Source: Actinomycetales bacterium (lineage in GTDB: Bacteria; Actinomycetota; Actinomycetes; Actinomycetales; Dermatophilaceae). Taken from it: a stretch of 56,812 nt of DNA. A program made the position numbers and the translations under genes. Shown here in pieces: positions 17,240 through 26,185 of this stretch. The notes under the pieces were generated by a model. That model worked only from the letters and a program-made list of their open reading frames with translations. It had not been told where the DNA came from and searched no databases. Positions within the stretch are counted from its first letter, which is position 1; every line of letters starts with the position of its first letter. The stretch spans positions 1 to 56,812 of the forward strand of contig JAAYCP010000238.1 in NCBI GenBank assembly GCA_012729695.1. The letters are read 5' to 3'.

Positions 17240-17245
17240 ATCCTA
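17240..17245 (-). promoter_or_regulatory. -10 hexamer for panB
   Basis: On the minus strand TAGGAT ends 6 nt before the panB ATG; leaderless architecture. Confidence 0.5.
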
Positions 17246-17324
17246 GTCGCGCCCCTCTCACCGTCAGTGGGGCGCATGGGCAGCCAGGGCCTCGGGGCGA
17301 CGAAGGGCTCGGTTGGCGAAGGGG

Positions 17325-17330
17325 TAGGTT
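17325..17330 (+). promoter_or_regulatory. -10 hexamer for the glycosyltransferase-deacetylase gene
   Basis: TAGGTT ends 6 nt before the GTG at 17337, which supports that codon over the in-frame ATG at 17352. Confidence 0.5.
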
Positions 17331-17336
17331 ACGAGC

Positions 17337-19316
17337 GTGGTCGAGCCCTTGATGATCCGCTTCGTCTCCATGCACACCTCACCGCTCACCATTCCGGGCG
17401 CCGGGGATGCCGGGGGGATGAACGTCGTCGAGCGGCACCAGGCCATGGCTCTCGCAGACCTCGGTCACACCGTCGAGCTCGTCACCCGTCGGGCCGACCC
17501 GGACTCCCCGGACGTCGTCGCCGTTGCGCCGCGGGTCACGTTGCGCCACCTGCCGGCCGGGCCGCCCGCCCCGCTGGCGAAGAGCCGGATCGACGACCAC
17601 CTCGACGAGTTCCGCGACCACCTCACGCGGCTCGATCCTCCGGATGTCGTGCACTCCCACCACTGGATGTCAGGGGTCAGCGCCATCCCGGCCGCACGGG
17701 CCTGGGGCGTGCCGCACGTCCAGAGCTTCCACAGCGTCGCAGCGCTCCCCGACAGCCCGCTCGGGGAGGGTGAGCCTCCGGAGTCGCCGAGGAGGGTGCC
17801 GGGGGAGCGGTTCGCCGCCCAGGAGAGCGACCTCGTCGTGGCGGTGAGCCACGCCGAGGCGCGCACGGTGATCCTGCGGTGCGGGGGCGATCCGGCCAAG
17901 ATCCGCATCGTCTCGCCCGGCGTCGACTCGCAGATGTTCCGGCCGCTGCTCGCGGGTGAGAAGCGGTGGCGCGACGAGCCGTTCCTCCTCTTCGCCGCCC
18001 GCCTGCAGCCGCTCAAGGGTGCAGACCTGGCGATCGCCGCATACGCACTGCTGGGTGACTCCGATGTCGGACCCGTCGGCCGGCCGCGACTCGTCATCGC
18101 CGGCGACGTCTCCGCCGACTTCGCCGACTACCGCCGCGAGCTGGACGCCCTCGTCGCAGAGAACGGGCTGACGGACTGGGTGGACTTCGTCGGACCGAAG
18201 CCGCCGGAGGAGCTCGCGTGGATGCTGCGGTCGGCGACCGCCGTCCTCGTCCCCTCGCACTCGGAGACCTACGGCCTCATCGCGCTCGAGGCCGGCGCCA
18301 GTGGTGTCCCGGTCATCGCCTCGGCCGCGGGCGGCCTCACCGAGGCGGTCGTGCACGGCTGCTCGGGCGTCCTCATCCCCGAGCGTGAGCCGGACCTGTG
18401 GGCCCAGGCGATCTCGCGCGTCCTCACCGATGAGGAGTATGCGCGGCGCCTGGGCCACAACGGCCGCACCCACGCCCTGGGGTTCAGCTGGCAGGAGCAC
18501 GCGGACCACCTCGTCGGTCTCTACCGCAGGCTGCGCGACAGCGAGCAGCAGCAGCCGAACCCATCTGACCAGGCGGGAGAGCTGCTCGACCTGCTGAGGT
18601 GCGCCGGCACGGTGGGCCTGCTGCACGCCCACCCGGACGACGAGTCGCTCGCCACCGGTGCCCTCATCGCCGACCTCGTCGAGCACGGCGTGACGTGCCG
18701 GGTCCTCACCGCGACCCGGGGGGAGCGGGGCGAGGTCGTCGAGGGTCCGCTCAGCCACCTCGTCGGCACCGAGGCACTTCACCACCACCGGGTCAGTGAG
18801 CTGGAGAACGCCCTCGCGGCGCTCGGCGCGGAGCCGCCGGAGCTCCTCGACTACGAGGACTCGGGCATGCGCTGGATCACGGACACCGTCGCCGGTCCGG
18901 CCGAGGACGTCAGCGAGCGGGCTCTCACGAGTGCCCCGCTCGAGGAGGTGGCCGACGCCGTGGCCGACTGGATCCGGCGTGCGGGCGTGGAGGTTCTCGT
19001 CACCTATGACTCGACCGGCGGCTACGGGCACCCCGACCATGTGCACATCCACCACGCCGGCGTGCGCGCGGCGATGACTGCGGGGGTTCCGCTCCTCGAG
19101 GTGCTGCCGACCCGCAAGGGCACCCGATGGCTCGGCGAGTGGACGGAGCTGCCGCACACGCGTGAGCGGGTCCTCGCCGCACTGCGGTCGCACGCCAGCC
19201 AGCTGACCGTGGCCGAGCCCGGTGGCGGAGCGGACGAGCGCGCCATCACGGTCACCCACAGTGGTGGTCAGCAGGAGGTCATCCCGCTGCTCGTGGGACT
19301 GCGTCGGCACCGCTGA
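17337..19316 (+). CDS. MshA-like glycosyltransferase fused to MshB-like PIG-L deacetylase
   Basis: A 659-residue natural fusion. Residues 1-410 are a GT-B (GT4) glycosyltransferase whose N-terminus carries the MshA hallmark (HTSPL..PG.GDAGGMNVV), with HSHHWMSG near 108 and the SHSETYGLIALEAGASG donor-site block near 305. Residues about 425-659 are a PIG-L/LmbE zinc deacetylase with HAHPDDES (His432, Asp435) and YGHPDH (His565, His568), very like MshB. In mycothiol synthesis MshA makes GlcNAc-inositol-P and MshB deacetylates GlcNAc-inositol, so the two domains could be consecutive steps (a phosphatase step intervenes). It could instead act on another glycan. A Gln/Pro-rich linker near 400 joins them, and the frame is unbroken. 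Confidence 0.87.
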   Translation: MVEPLMIRFVSMHTSPLTIPGAGDAGGMNVVERHQAMALADLGHTVELVTRRADPDSPDVVAVAPRVTLRHLPAGPPAPLAKSRIDDHLDEFRDHLTRLDPPDVVHSHHWMSGVSAIPAARAWGVPHVQSFHSVAALPDSPLGEGEPPESPRRVPGERFAAQESDLVVAVSHAEARTVILRCGGDPAKIRIVSPGVDSQMFRPLLAGEKRWRDEPFLLFAARLQPLKGADLAIAAYALLGDSDVGPVGRPRLVIAGDVSADFADYRRELDALVAENGLTDWVDFVGPKPPEELAWMLRSATAVLVPSHSETYGLIALEAGASGVPVIASAAGGLTEAVVHGCSGVLIPEREPDLWAQAISRVLTDEEYARRLGHNGRTHALGFSWQEHADHLVGLYRRLRDSEQQQPNPSDQAGELLDLLRCAGTVGLLHAHPDDESLATGALIADLVEHGVTCRVLTATRGERGEVVEGPLSHLVGTEALHHHRVSELENALAALGAEPPELLDYEDSGMRWITDTVAGPAEDVSERALTSAPLEEVADAVADWIRRAGVEVLVTYDSTGGYGHPDHVHIHHAGVRAAMTAGVPLLEVLPTRKGTRWLGEWTELPHTRERVLAALRSHASQLTVAEPGGGADERAITVTHSGGQQEVIPLLVGLRRHR

Positions 19317-19455
19317 CGCTGGCCGCTCCCGAGCGCGCGGGGACGGATTGGGCCGACGCGTTCGCGGCCTGCCGACCTGCTCCCGAATTGACTCATCTCC
19401 GCGCGTCACGCAAGGTAGTCGGGTTTGTGAACTCGGCAGGGAAAAGGGGATTCAC

Positions 19456-20589
19456 ATGGCCTGGCCCACGCCAGCCGTTGTCGTCATGTCCGCGCTTCTG
19501 CTCACCGCGCCGCTCGGCGCCGCGACGGCATCGGCTGCTCCGGAGGAGCCAACCGCGCCCTTGACGGAGACGCCGCTCCCTGTCGTCGGAGCGGTGGCGT
19601 CGGAGTCGGGCTCCGGGGGGACGTTGCGGCGCTTCGACCACGTGCTGCACGGTGTGTGGCGCATCGACGGGGGCACGGTCGCCTACTCGTCGGTCCGGCA
19701 CCGGCCCTCGGAGGGTGATGAGCGCAGCCTGACGAGCACCGCCCACAAGATGCGGGCCGGCACCGCGAACCTGACGAGTCCGCCAGGGTTCACCGAGACC
19801 TCGCTGGCGGTCCGCCAGACCGGTGAGCTCTATCCCGTGCTTCTCGACGAGACCACCGAGACCTGCCTGTGCACGAACGTCACGCAGATGGGTCTGAAGG
19901 ACAACGAGGCCGCGAAGATCTCCGACGGCTGGCAGATGGTGTACGCGGTCTTCCCAGAGCTGCCACCAGGGGTGGACACCGTCGACGTCCACCTCGACGG
20001 CTACGGCGGGATCATGCCGGACGTGCCGGTCCGGGAAGAGGCGCTGCCCGAGCCGCAGGTCTCCGCCGAGGAGTGGGTTGCCTCCGGACAGGGCTGGCCC
20101 ACACCACCTCCGGCCGACGTCATCGCCCGGGCCGCCGAGAGCCGCACCCTCGGATCGGTCTGGGTCCTGGCGGAACGATCCGGCGCCGCCGATGGGGCCT
20201 GGGCGCAGCGGGACTCGGGAGAGGTTCGCGAGATCGACCTCGCCGCGGACGTGCTCTTCGAGTTCGACAAGGCAGACGTGACATCCGAGGCGGACTCGGT
20301 CCTCGACCGGATCGCCGCGGAGATCGGCGAGGCCGAGGTGACCTCCGCAACGATCGTCGGACACACCGACGGCCAGGGGACCGAGGCCTACAACCAGCGG
20401 CTCTCCGAGGAGCGCGCGCGGGCCGTCCAGGCGAAGCTGGCCGAACGGCTGCCCGGCATGACCTTCACGGTCGCGGGACGGGGCTGGCACGAGCCGATCG
20501 CGGCGAACGACACCGACGAGGGACGAGCCCTCAACCGACGGGTGACGATCACCCTCGAAGGCGTCGGCGGGACAGGAGACGGCCGATGA
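19456..20589 (+). CDS. Secreted OmpA-domain protein
   Basis: A 377-residue exported protein. Residues 1-28 are a Sec signal peptide (hydrophobic core, ATASA cleavage-like end). The middle, about 45-230, is an uncharacterised domain with a CLC motif (TETCLCTNV). The C-terminal 110 residues are an OmpA peptidoglycan-binding domain: LFEFDKADVTSEA, VGHTDGQGTEAYNQRLSEERA and NRRVTITL with the expected Asp and Arg. Without an outer membrane it probably anchors at the cell wall. The ATG at 19456 is chosen because AAGGGGA precedes it by 5 nt and the signal peptide begins there. Its stop overlaps the next gene as ATGA, so the two are translationally coupled. Confidence 0.86.
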   Translation: MAWPTPAVVVMSALLLTAPLGAATASAAPEEPTAPLTETPLPVVGAVASESGSGGTLRRFDHVLHGVWRIDGGTVAYSSVRHRPSEGDERSLTSTAHKMRAGTANLTSPPGFTETSLAVRQTGELYPVLLDETTETCLCTNVTQMGLKDNEAAKISDGWQMVYAVFPELPPGVDTVDVHLDGYGGIMPDVPVREEALPEPQVSAEEWVASGQGWPTPPPADVIARAAESRTLGSVWVLAERSGAADGAWAQRDSGEVREIDLAADVLFEFDKADVTSEADSVLDRIAAEIGEAEVTSATIVGHTDGQGTEAYNQRLSEERARAVQAKLAERLPGMTFTVAGRGWHEPIAANDTDEGRALNRRVTITLEGVGGTGDGR

Positions 20590-21254
20590 TCCGCCGTCGT
20601 ACGTCTGCGCGCCTCACGCGCTCGCTCGCTGCAGCCGCGGCGGTGGCGATGCTCCTCACCGCCTGCAGTGGTGACCCGGCTCCCGATGCCACGGGGACGC
20701 CCACGGCGCCCGCGACCTCAGAGCAGAGCACCCCGGACGAGCCCGCGACGGCGCCCCTGATCCCCGACGACGTCATCGCCGACCTCGACGCCGCTGTCGA
20801 GTCCGAGAGTGACCCGATCGCGTCGACCGATGCGATGACCGAGGGTCTCCCGCCGGGAGGCACGCTCGAGGTGGTCCAACTCGACCCGACCGAGGCCGGT
20901 GGCTTCGTGCTCCGCGTGCGTATCAGCTGGCCCGAGGACACCCGACTGTCCCCGGACCAGCACCGATCGCTCTCGCTCGATCGCAAGTCCACGTTCGTCG
21001 ACGGGGTCAGGCTGATCGACGCGTCGTCCGAACGGTATGTAGGCCCTACCGTCTACGCACCCAAGGACGAGGAGCAGGTCGACTCCGCAGAGCGGTTCCG
21101 CTGCCTCTGCTCCGACCTGGTCTCGGCCGTGCCCACCAAGGGCCAGATCCTCTCGGCGCTCTTCGGTCCGCTCGGCGGGGACAGCCCGCCCGAGGAGCTG
21201 ACCGTCGAGGTGCCCGGGTTCGAGCCCATCACGGGCGTGCCGGTCGGAGGCTGA
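20586..21254 (+). CDS. Predicted lipoprotein, partner of the OmpA-domain protein
   Basis: A 222-residue lipoprotein: basic N-terminus, hydrophobic stretch and lipobox LLTAC near residue 25, then a Thr/Pro/Ala-rich spacer. The C-terminal half contains RCLCSDLV, and a later stretch ending in GVPV parallels the middle domain of the OmpA-domain protein upstream (CLC motif, then a hydrophobic region, then PDVPV). This looks like a shared domain without the OmpA module. The 4-nt ATGA overlap implies coordinated amounts. Homologues and function are unknown to me; a cell-envelope pair is the natural inference. Confidence 0.82.
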   Translation: MIRRRTSARLTRSLAAAAAVAMLLTACSGDPAPDATGTPTAPATSEQSTPDEPATAPLIPDDVIADLDAAVESESDPIASTDAMTEGLPPGGTLEVVQLDPTEAGGFVLRVRISWPEDTRLSPDQHRSLSLDRKSTFVDGVRLIDASSERYVGPTVYAPKDEEQVDSAERFRCLCSDLVSAVPTKGQILSALFGPLGGDSPPEELTVEVPGFEPITGVPVGG

Positions 21255-21399
21255 TCGGGGTACGCCGTCCCGGTTTTGCGAGACCGGATGGTTGCGGCTC
21301 CACTGGATCGGTTGAGCAGAGCAGGAACGGGCGGGCCCGGTCTGCGAGGATGGGCGGGCCCTTAACCCGTCCGAAACATCGCTCTGATTGGATCTGGTC

Positions 21400-22737
21400 A
21401 TGGATCGTCAGCAGGAGTTCGTCCTTCGCACCATCGAGGAGCGCGACATCCGCTTCCTCCGGCTGTGGTTCACCGACGTGGTGGGGACCTTGAAGTCCGT
21501 CGCCATCGCGCCGGCGGAGCTCGAGGGCGCCTTCGCCGAGGGCATCGGCTTCGACGGATCTGTCATCGAGGGATTCGCCCGGGTCTACGAGGCCGACATG
21601 CTCGCCCGGCCCGACCCCTCGACATTCCAGATCCTGCCGTGGCGCGGTGAGAACCCCGGCACGGCCCGTCTGCTCTGCGACATCCTCCTGCCGGACGGCA
21701 CCCCGAGCTTCTCCGACCCCCGCCAGGTGCTCCAGCGCGCGCTGACGAAGGCGTCGGACCTGGGCTTCACCTTCTACACCCACCCGGAGATCGAGTTCTT
21801 CCTCTTCGAGCAGGGGACCAAGCCGGGCCGGAAGCCCAAGCCGGTGGACGAGGCCGGCTACTTCGACCACGTGCCGAAGGGCACCGGACACGACTTCCGT
21901 CGGGCCACGATCACGACGCTGGAGTCGATGGGCATCTCGGTGGAGTTCAGTCACCACGAGGGCGCCCCGGGCCAGAACGAGATCGACCTGCGCTACGCCG
22001 ACGCGCTGACGACCGCGGACAACATCGTCACCTTCCGCACGGTCGTCAAGGAGGTCGCCCTCGAGCAGGGCATCCACGCCTCGTTCATGCCCAAGCCGTT
22101 CGCCAACCACCCGGGGTCGGGGATGCACACCCACATGTCGCTCTTCGAGGGCGACCAGAACGTCTTCTACGAGCCGGGTGCGCCCTACCAGCTCTCCAAG
22201 GTGGGCCGGCAGTTCATCGCCGGGCTGCTCACCCACGGCGCCGAGATCACGGCCGTGACGAACCAGTGGGTCAACTCCTACAAGCGGCTGTGGGGCGGGG
22301 GAGAGGCGCCGGCCTACCTCACCTGGGGGCACAACAACCGCTCCGCCATGGTGCGCGTCCCGATGTACAAGCCCAACAAGGGCCAGAGCAGCCGGGTCGA
22401 GATCCGCAGCATCGACTCGGCCTGCAACCCCTACCTCGCCTTCGCGGTCATCCTCGCGGCCGGTCTCAAGGGCATCGAGGAGGGCTACGAGCTGCCGCCG
22501 GAGACCGAGGACGACGTCTGGAGTCTCACCGACGCCGAGCGGCGGGCCATGGGCATCAGGCCCCTGCCGTCCTCCCTCTACGAGGCCATCCAGGTCATGG
22601 AGGGCAGCGACCTGGTCGCCGAGACGCTCGGCGAGCAGCTGTTCGACTTCTTCCTGCGCAACAAGGCCCAGGAGTGGAACGACTACCGCCAGCAGGTCAC
22701 CCCCTTCGAGCTCAAGCGATACCTGCGCGCCCTCTGA
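21400..22737 (+). CDS. glnA2: Glutamine synthetase, GlnA2 type
   Basis: A 445-residue type I glutamine synthetase. It begins MDRQQEFVLRTIEERDI, matching GlnA2 of Mycobacterium (Rv2222c), so I use the ATG at 21400, not the frame start 12 nt earlier. Active-site blocks are present: GFDGSVIEGF, HPEIEFFLF, FSHHEGAPGQNEID, NHPGSGMHTHMSL, NRSAMVRVP and VEIRSIDSACNPYL. Where adenylylated GlnA1-type enzymes have a modified Tyr before an LPP block, this sequence reads DDVWSL, so that Tyr appears replaced by Trp. GlnA2-type enzymes may act on polyamines or run in reverse, so the assignment is to subfamily. It is followed 19 nt later by glnE. Confidence 0.92.
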   Translation: MDRQQEFVLRTIEERDIRFLRLWFTDVVGTLKSVAIAPAELEGAFAEGIGFDGSVIEGFARVYEADMLARPDPSTFQILPWRGENPGTARLLCDILLPDGTPSFSDPRQVLQRALTKASDLGFTFYTHPEIEFFLFEQGTKPGRKPKPVDEAGYFDHVPKGTGHDFRRATITTLESMGISVEFSHHEGAPGQNEIDLRYADALTTADNIVTFRTVVKEVALEQGIHASFMPKPFANHPGSGMHTHMSLFEGDQNVFYEPGAPYQLSKVGRQFIAGLLTHGAEITAVTNQWVNSYKRLWGGGEAPAYLTWGHNNRSAMVRVPMYKPNKGQSSRVEIRSIDSACNPYLAFAVILAAGLKGIEEGYELPPETEDDVWSLTDAERRAMGIRPLPSSLYEAIQVMEGSDLVAETLGEQLFDFFLRNKAQEWNDYRQQVTPFELKRYLRAL

Positions 22738-22756
22738 GCGGTAGCGAGCGAGTCCG

Positions 22757-25700
22757 ATGACCGAATCCGTTCGCCCGCGCACCGAGAGCCTGCCCGCCGC
22801 CATCGCCCGGCTCGGATTCGACGACCCCAAGCGCGTGCTGGGTCTCCTCTCCGATCCGGCCGTGGCCGACCTCTTCGAGGACAGCGAGCGCATCGAGCCC
22901 GACGGGCTGGCCCAGGCCCTCAGCCGCACGGCCGACCCTGATGACGCCGCTCTCGCCGTCGTCCGCTTCATGGAGGCGGCCGCCCGCGATGACTCCCTGT
23001 ATGCCGCTGTCACCTCCGCCCTCTGCCGGCCGGGGGCGGCACGGGACCGGGTCCTGGGCGTCTTCGGTGCCTCGAGCGCCCTGACCGACCACCTCGTCGC
23101 CCACCCGGAGCACTGGGTGGCGGCCGCCGAGGCCGTCGATCTCGGCCCAGTGGAACGCACGGACCGCCTCGTCGAAGCCGTTCAGGCGGCGATCGACTCA
23201 CGGAACGCCGACTCGACAAGCACTCCATCCAGCAGTGCGGACGCCGCCGGCGGCACCTCGATCGTGGGCGGATCGGCCGTGGGCGCCGCCGGTGACCCGA
23301 TCGACGTCCTGCGCATCGCATACCGGGAGCAGCTGCTGGGCATCGCGGCCCTGGACGTGACCGCGGCGCAGGCGACCGAACGCTTCGAGGTGACCTCCCG
23401 CGCACTCGCCGACCTCGCCGCCGCAGCACTCGAGGCAGCCCTGATCATCGCGCGCTCCGAAGTGGGCGCGGCCGCCGACCAGACCCGTCTGGCCATCATC
23501 GCGATGGGCAAGACCGGAGGTCGTGAGCTCAACTACATCTCCGACGTCGACGTGATCTTCGTGGCCGAGCCCGCGGTGTCGCCGGACGGGACGCTGGTCG
23601 ACGAGGCAACCTCGACAGCCGTGGCCAGCGACCTCGCCACGCGGGTGATGCGGATCTGCTCGACGAAGACCGCCGCCGGCTCGCTGTGGGAGGTCGACCC
23701 GGCCCTGCGCCCCGAGGGCAAGTCCGGGCCGCTCGTGCGCACCGTGGAGTCCCACCGTACGTACTACGAGAAGTGGGCCAAGACCTGGGAGTTCCAGGCG
23801 CTGCTCAAGGCCCGGGCGGTGGCCGGCGATCCCGAGGTGGGCCAGGCATACATCGAGACCATGAGTCCGTTCGTCTGGCAGGCGGCCTCGCGTGAGAACT
23901 TCGTCGACGACGTCCAGGCCATGCGGCGCCGGGTCGAGCAGCACGTGCCCAAGGCGGAGGCTGACCGCCAGCTCAAGCTCGGCCAGGGTGGGCTGCGGGA
24001 TATCGAGTTCTCCGTCCAGCTGCTGCAGCTCGTCCACGGCCGTGCCGACGACACCCTCCGCTCGAGGAACACGCTCGAGGCGCTCGCGGCCCTGTCTGCC
24101 GGCGGCTTCGTCGCGCGCGACGCGGCAGCCAACCTGGCCGAGGCGTACCGCTTCCTTCGGACGCTCGAGCACCGTATTCAGGTGCACCGGCTCCGTCGGA
24201 CTCACGTCCTACCCAGCGCTGAGAAGGACCTGCGACGTCTCGGCCGGGCGCTGGGCTACCGCCAGGCTCCGGCCGAGGAGATCATCCAGGTCTGGCGCGG
24301 CGTGCAGCGGGAGGTGCGCAGGCTGCACGAGCAGATCTTCTACCGCCCCCTCCTTGCGGCGGTCGCGCGACTCACGACGGACGAGACCCGCCTCACTCCC
24401 TCGGCCGCGCGAGAACGACTGACAGCGCTGGGATTCCGTGATCCCGCCGGGGCGTTCCGCCACCTGGAGGCACTGACGGAAGGCTCATCGCGCAGGGCGG
24501 CCCTGCAGCGACAGCTCCTCCCGGTCATGCTCGGCTGGTTCGCGGACGAGGCCGACCCGGACGCCGGGCTGCTCGCCTTCCGCCGGATCTCCGACCAGCT
24601 CGGGTCGACGCCGTGGTACCTGCGGCTCCTGCGCGACGAGGGCCTGGCCGCGGAGCGGTTGGCACACACCCTGGCTCGCTCCCGGTACGCGGCCGATCTG
24701 CTCGAGCAGGCACCCGAGTGCGTCCAGTTCCTCGGCGACCCGAGGGGACTGACGCCCCAGTCCCGCGAGGACATCCTGCGCCGCATGCGGGCCGCCGCCG
24801 GTCGCCGCCCGGACCCTGTCGAGGCGATCACGGCTGCGCGCGGCATCCGTCGCACCGAGCTGTTCCGGATCGCCGTGGCCGACCTCGCCGGCAAGGCCGG
24901 TCTGACCGAGGTCGGGGCAGCCCTCACCGACGTGACCTCAGCGCTCGTCGAGGTGGCCCTGGAGCGGATCACCCAGGCGGTGGCGGACCGCACCGGCGGT
25001 CGGGTGCTCACGAGGCTGCTCGTCGTGGGGATGGGCCGCTTCGGAGGTCGGGAGCAGAGCTACGGCTCCGACGCCGACGTCATGTTCGTGCACGATCCGG
25101 TGCCGGGGGTCGACGCCGGCGCGGCTCAGGAGCAGGCGCTCGAGATCGTCAAGGAGCTCCTCAAGGTGCTCGGTCAGCGCGGGCCTGATCCCGACATCGA
25201 GATCGACCTCGATCTGCGCCCGGAGGGCAAGAACGGCCCGCTCGTGCGGTCCCTGGCCTCCTATGCCGAGTACTACCAGCGGTGGGCCCACCCGTGGGAG
25301 TTCCACGCCCTCGTCCGGGCTGCGGTCGTCGCCGGAGACGAAGACCTGGGCGACCGGTTCCTCACGCTCATCCAGCCGCTGCGCTGGCCCGAAGGCGGCC
25401 TCTCGGCCCAGCAGCTGCGCGAGATCCGCACGCTCAAGGCCCGCATGGAGGCCGAGCGGCTTCCGCGGGGTGCCGACCGCAAGACCCACATCAAGCTCGG
25501 TCACGGAGGTCTGTCCGACGTCGAGTGGGTCGTCCAGCTCACCCAGCTCCAGCAGGCGTACGACCACCCCACCCTGCGCACCACGTCCACCCTCGCGGCG
25601 CTCGATGCCGCGATGGAGGCCGGGCTCATCGATACCGAGCCCGGCACTGACCTGCGCCGGGCCTGGGAGCTGGGCTCGCGCATACGGAATGCGGGGGTGC

Positions 25701-25867
25701 TGTTCCGCGCCCGCCGCATCGACTCGGTCCCCAGCGACGCCCGCGAGGCGGACGGCGTCGCCCGCATCCTCGGGATGCCGCCCGGCTCCGGTGCTGCCCT
25801 GGCCGACATGTACCGGCGGTATGCGCGGCGCGCCCGCCACGCCCACGAGGCGTTGTTCTACGACTGA
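22757..25867 (+). CDS. glnE: Bifunctional glutamine synthetase adenylyltransferase/deadenylylase
   Basis: A 1036-residue GlnE, which adenylylates and deadenylylates glutamine synthetase in response to nitrogen status. It has the two-fold nucleotidyltransferase layout of the family: GGRELNYISDVDVIFV near residue 255 (deadenylylase half) and GGREQSYGSDADVMFV near residue 763 (adenylylase half), each followed by a conserved LRPEGK block and a GGLRDIEF / GGLSDVEW block. The insert near residues 155-180 is Ser/Ala/Gly-rich. Adjacent glnA2 lacks the usual target Tyr, so the real substrate is probably a GlnA1 encoded elsewhere. Same order as Rv2222c-Rv2221c. Confidence 0.95.
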   Translation: MTESVRPRTESLPAAIARLGFDDPKRVLGLLSDPAVADLFEDSERIEPDGLAQALSRTADPDDAALAVVRFMEAAARDDSLYAAVTSALCRPGAARDRVLGVFGASSALTDHLVAHPEHWVAAAEAVDLGPVERTDRLVEAVQAAIDSRNADSTSTPSSSADAAGGTSIVGGSAVGAAGDPIDVLRIAYREQLLGIAALDVTAAQATERFEVTSRALADLAAAALEAALIIARSEVGAAADQTRLAIIAMGKTGGRELNYISDVDVIFVAEPAVSPDGTLVDEATSTAVASDLATRVMRICSTKTAAGSLWEVDPALRPEGKSGPLVRTVESHRTYYEKWAKTWEFQALLKARAVAGDPEVGQAYIETMSPFVWQAASRENFVDDVQAMRRRVEQHVPKAEADRQLKLGQGGLRDIEFSVQLLQLVHGRADDTLRSRNTLEALAALSAGGFVARDAAANLAEAYRFLRTLEHRIQVHRLRRTHVLPSAEKDLRRLGRALGYRQAPAEEIIQVWRGVQREVRRLHEQIFYRPLLAAVARLTTDETRLTPSAARERLTALGFRDPAGAFRHLEALTEGSSRRAALQRQLLPVMLGWFADEADPDAGLLAFRRISDQLGSTPWYLRLLRDEGLAAERLAHTLARSRYAADLLEQAPECVQFLGDPRGLTPQSREDILRRMRAAAGRRPDPVEAITAARGIRRTELFRIAVADLAGKAGLTEVGAALTDVTSALVEVALERITQAVADRTGGRVLTRLLVVGMGRFGGREQSYGSDADVMFVHDPVPGVDAGAAQEQALEIVKELLKVLGQRGPDPDIEIDLDLRPEGKNGPLVRSLASYAEYYQRWAHPWEFHALVRAAVVAGDEDLGDRFLTLIQPLRWPEGGLSAQQLREIRTLKARMEAERLPRGADRKTHIKLGHGGLSDVEWVVQLTQLQQAYDHPTLRTTSTLAALDAAMEAGLIDTEPGTDLRRAWELGSRIRNAGVLFRARRIDSVPSDAREADGVARILGMPPGSGAALADMYRRYARRARHAHEALFYD

Positions 25868-25904
25868 GGTTGGCTGTGGCGCTCTACGGGTGAGACCGGA
25901 TGCG

Positions 25905-26080
25905 CCCGGTCACGCGTGTGAGCTGCTGCTCCCTGCGCCGCTTCTGCCGGGTGCTCGCAGCATCCTCGGGTGACCGGCTTGTGCCCGCCTGACCGGCTTG
26001 TGCCCCGCGTGACCGGGCAATTTCGCGGTCATCCGTGGGGTAACCCGGTCACTGGATCACAACCCGGTCACTCGTGCGCA
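25905..26080. repeat. Mirror-arranged TGACCGG repeat array (about 19-bp period)
   Basis: In the 318-nt gap between glnE and hisD, TGACCGG occurs at 25971, 25990 and 26010, and its reverse complement CCGGTCA at 25907, 26046 and 26065, with CGGTCA at 26026. The direct copies are 19-20 bp apart and extend to TGACCGGCTTGTGCCC; the inverse copies at 26046 and 26065 are 19 bp apart and share AACCCGGTCACT. The two halves face each other around 26018-26026. The rest of the gap (25868-25904 and 26081-26171) shows nothing recognisable. Confidence 0.75.
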
Positions 26081-26171
26081 ACCGGGCCAGAGCGCCGTCG
26101 CCACAGGTCCAGCCGACACCGCCCCTCCGACCCCTCTTGAGACGTCGGGACGGTGGATCGCGTCGGCTTCG

Positions 26172-26177
26172 TAGAAT
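26172..26177 (+). promoter_or_regulatory. -10 hexamer for hisD
   Basis: TAGAAT ends 8 nt before the ATG at 26186. The words TCTTGAGAC occur both at about 26135 and at 26178, a direct repeat of unknown meaning. Confidence 0.5.
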
Positions 26178-26185
26178 CTTGAGAC

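Noticed and set aside
17670-19409. Minus-strand open frame of 579 codons opposite the glycosyltransferase-deacetylase
   Set aside because: Antisense shadow; no recognisable motif and rich in Arg, Gly and His from complement coding.
21229-23160. Minus-strand open frame of 643 codons across glnA2 and glnE
   Set aside because: It spans the antisense of two unmistakable genes and shows no conserved domain.
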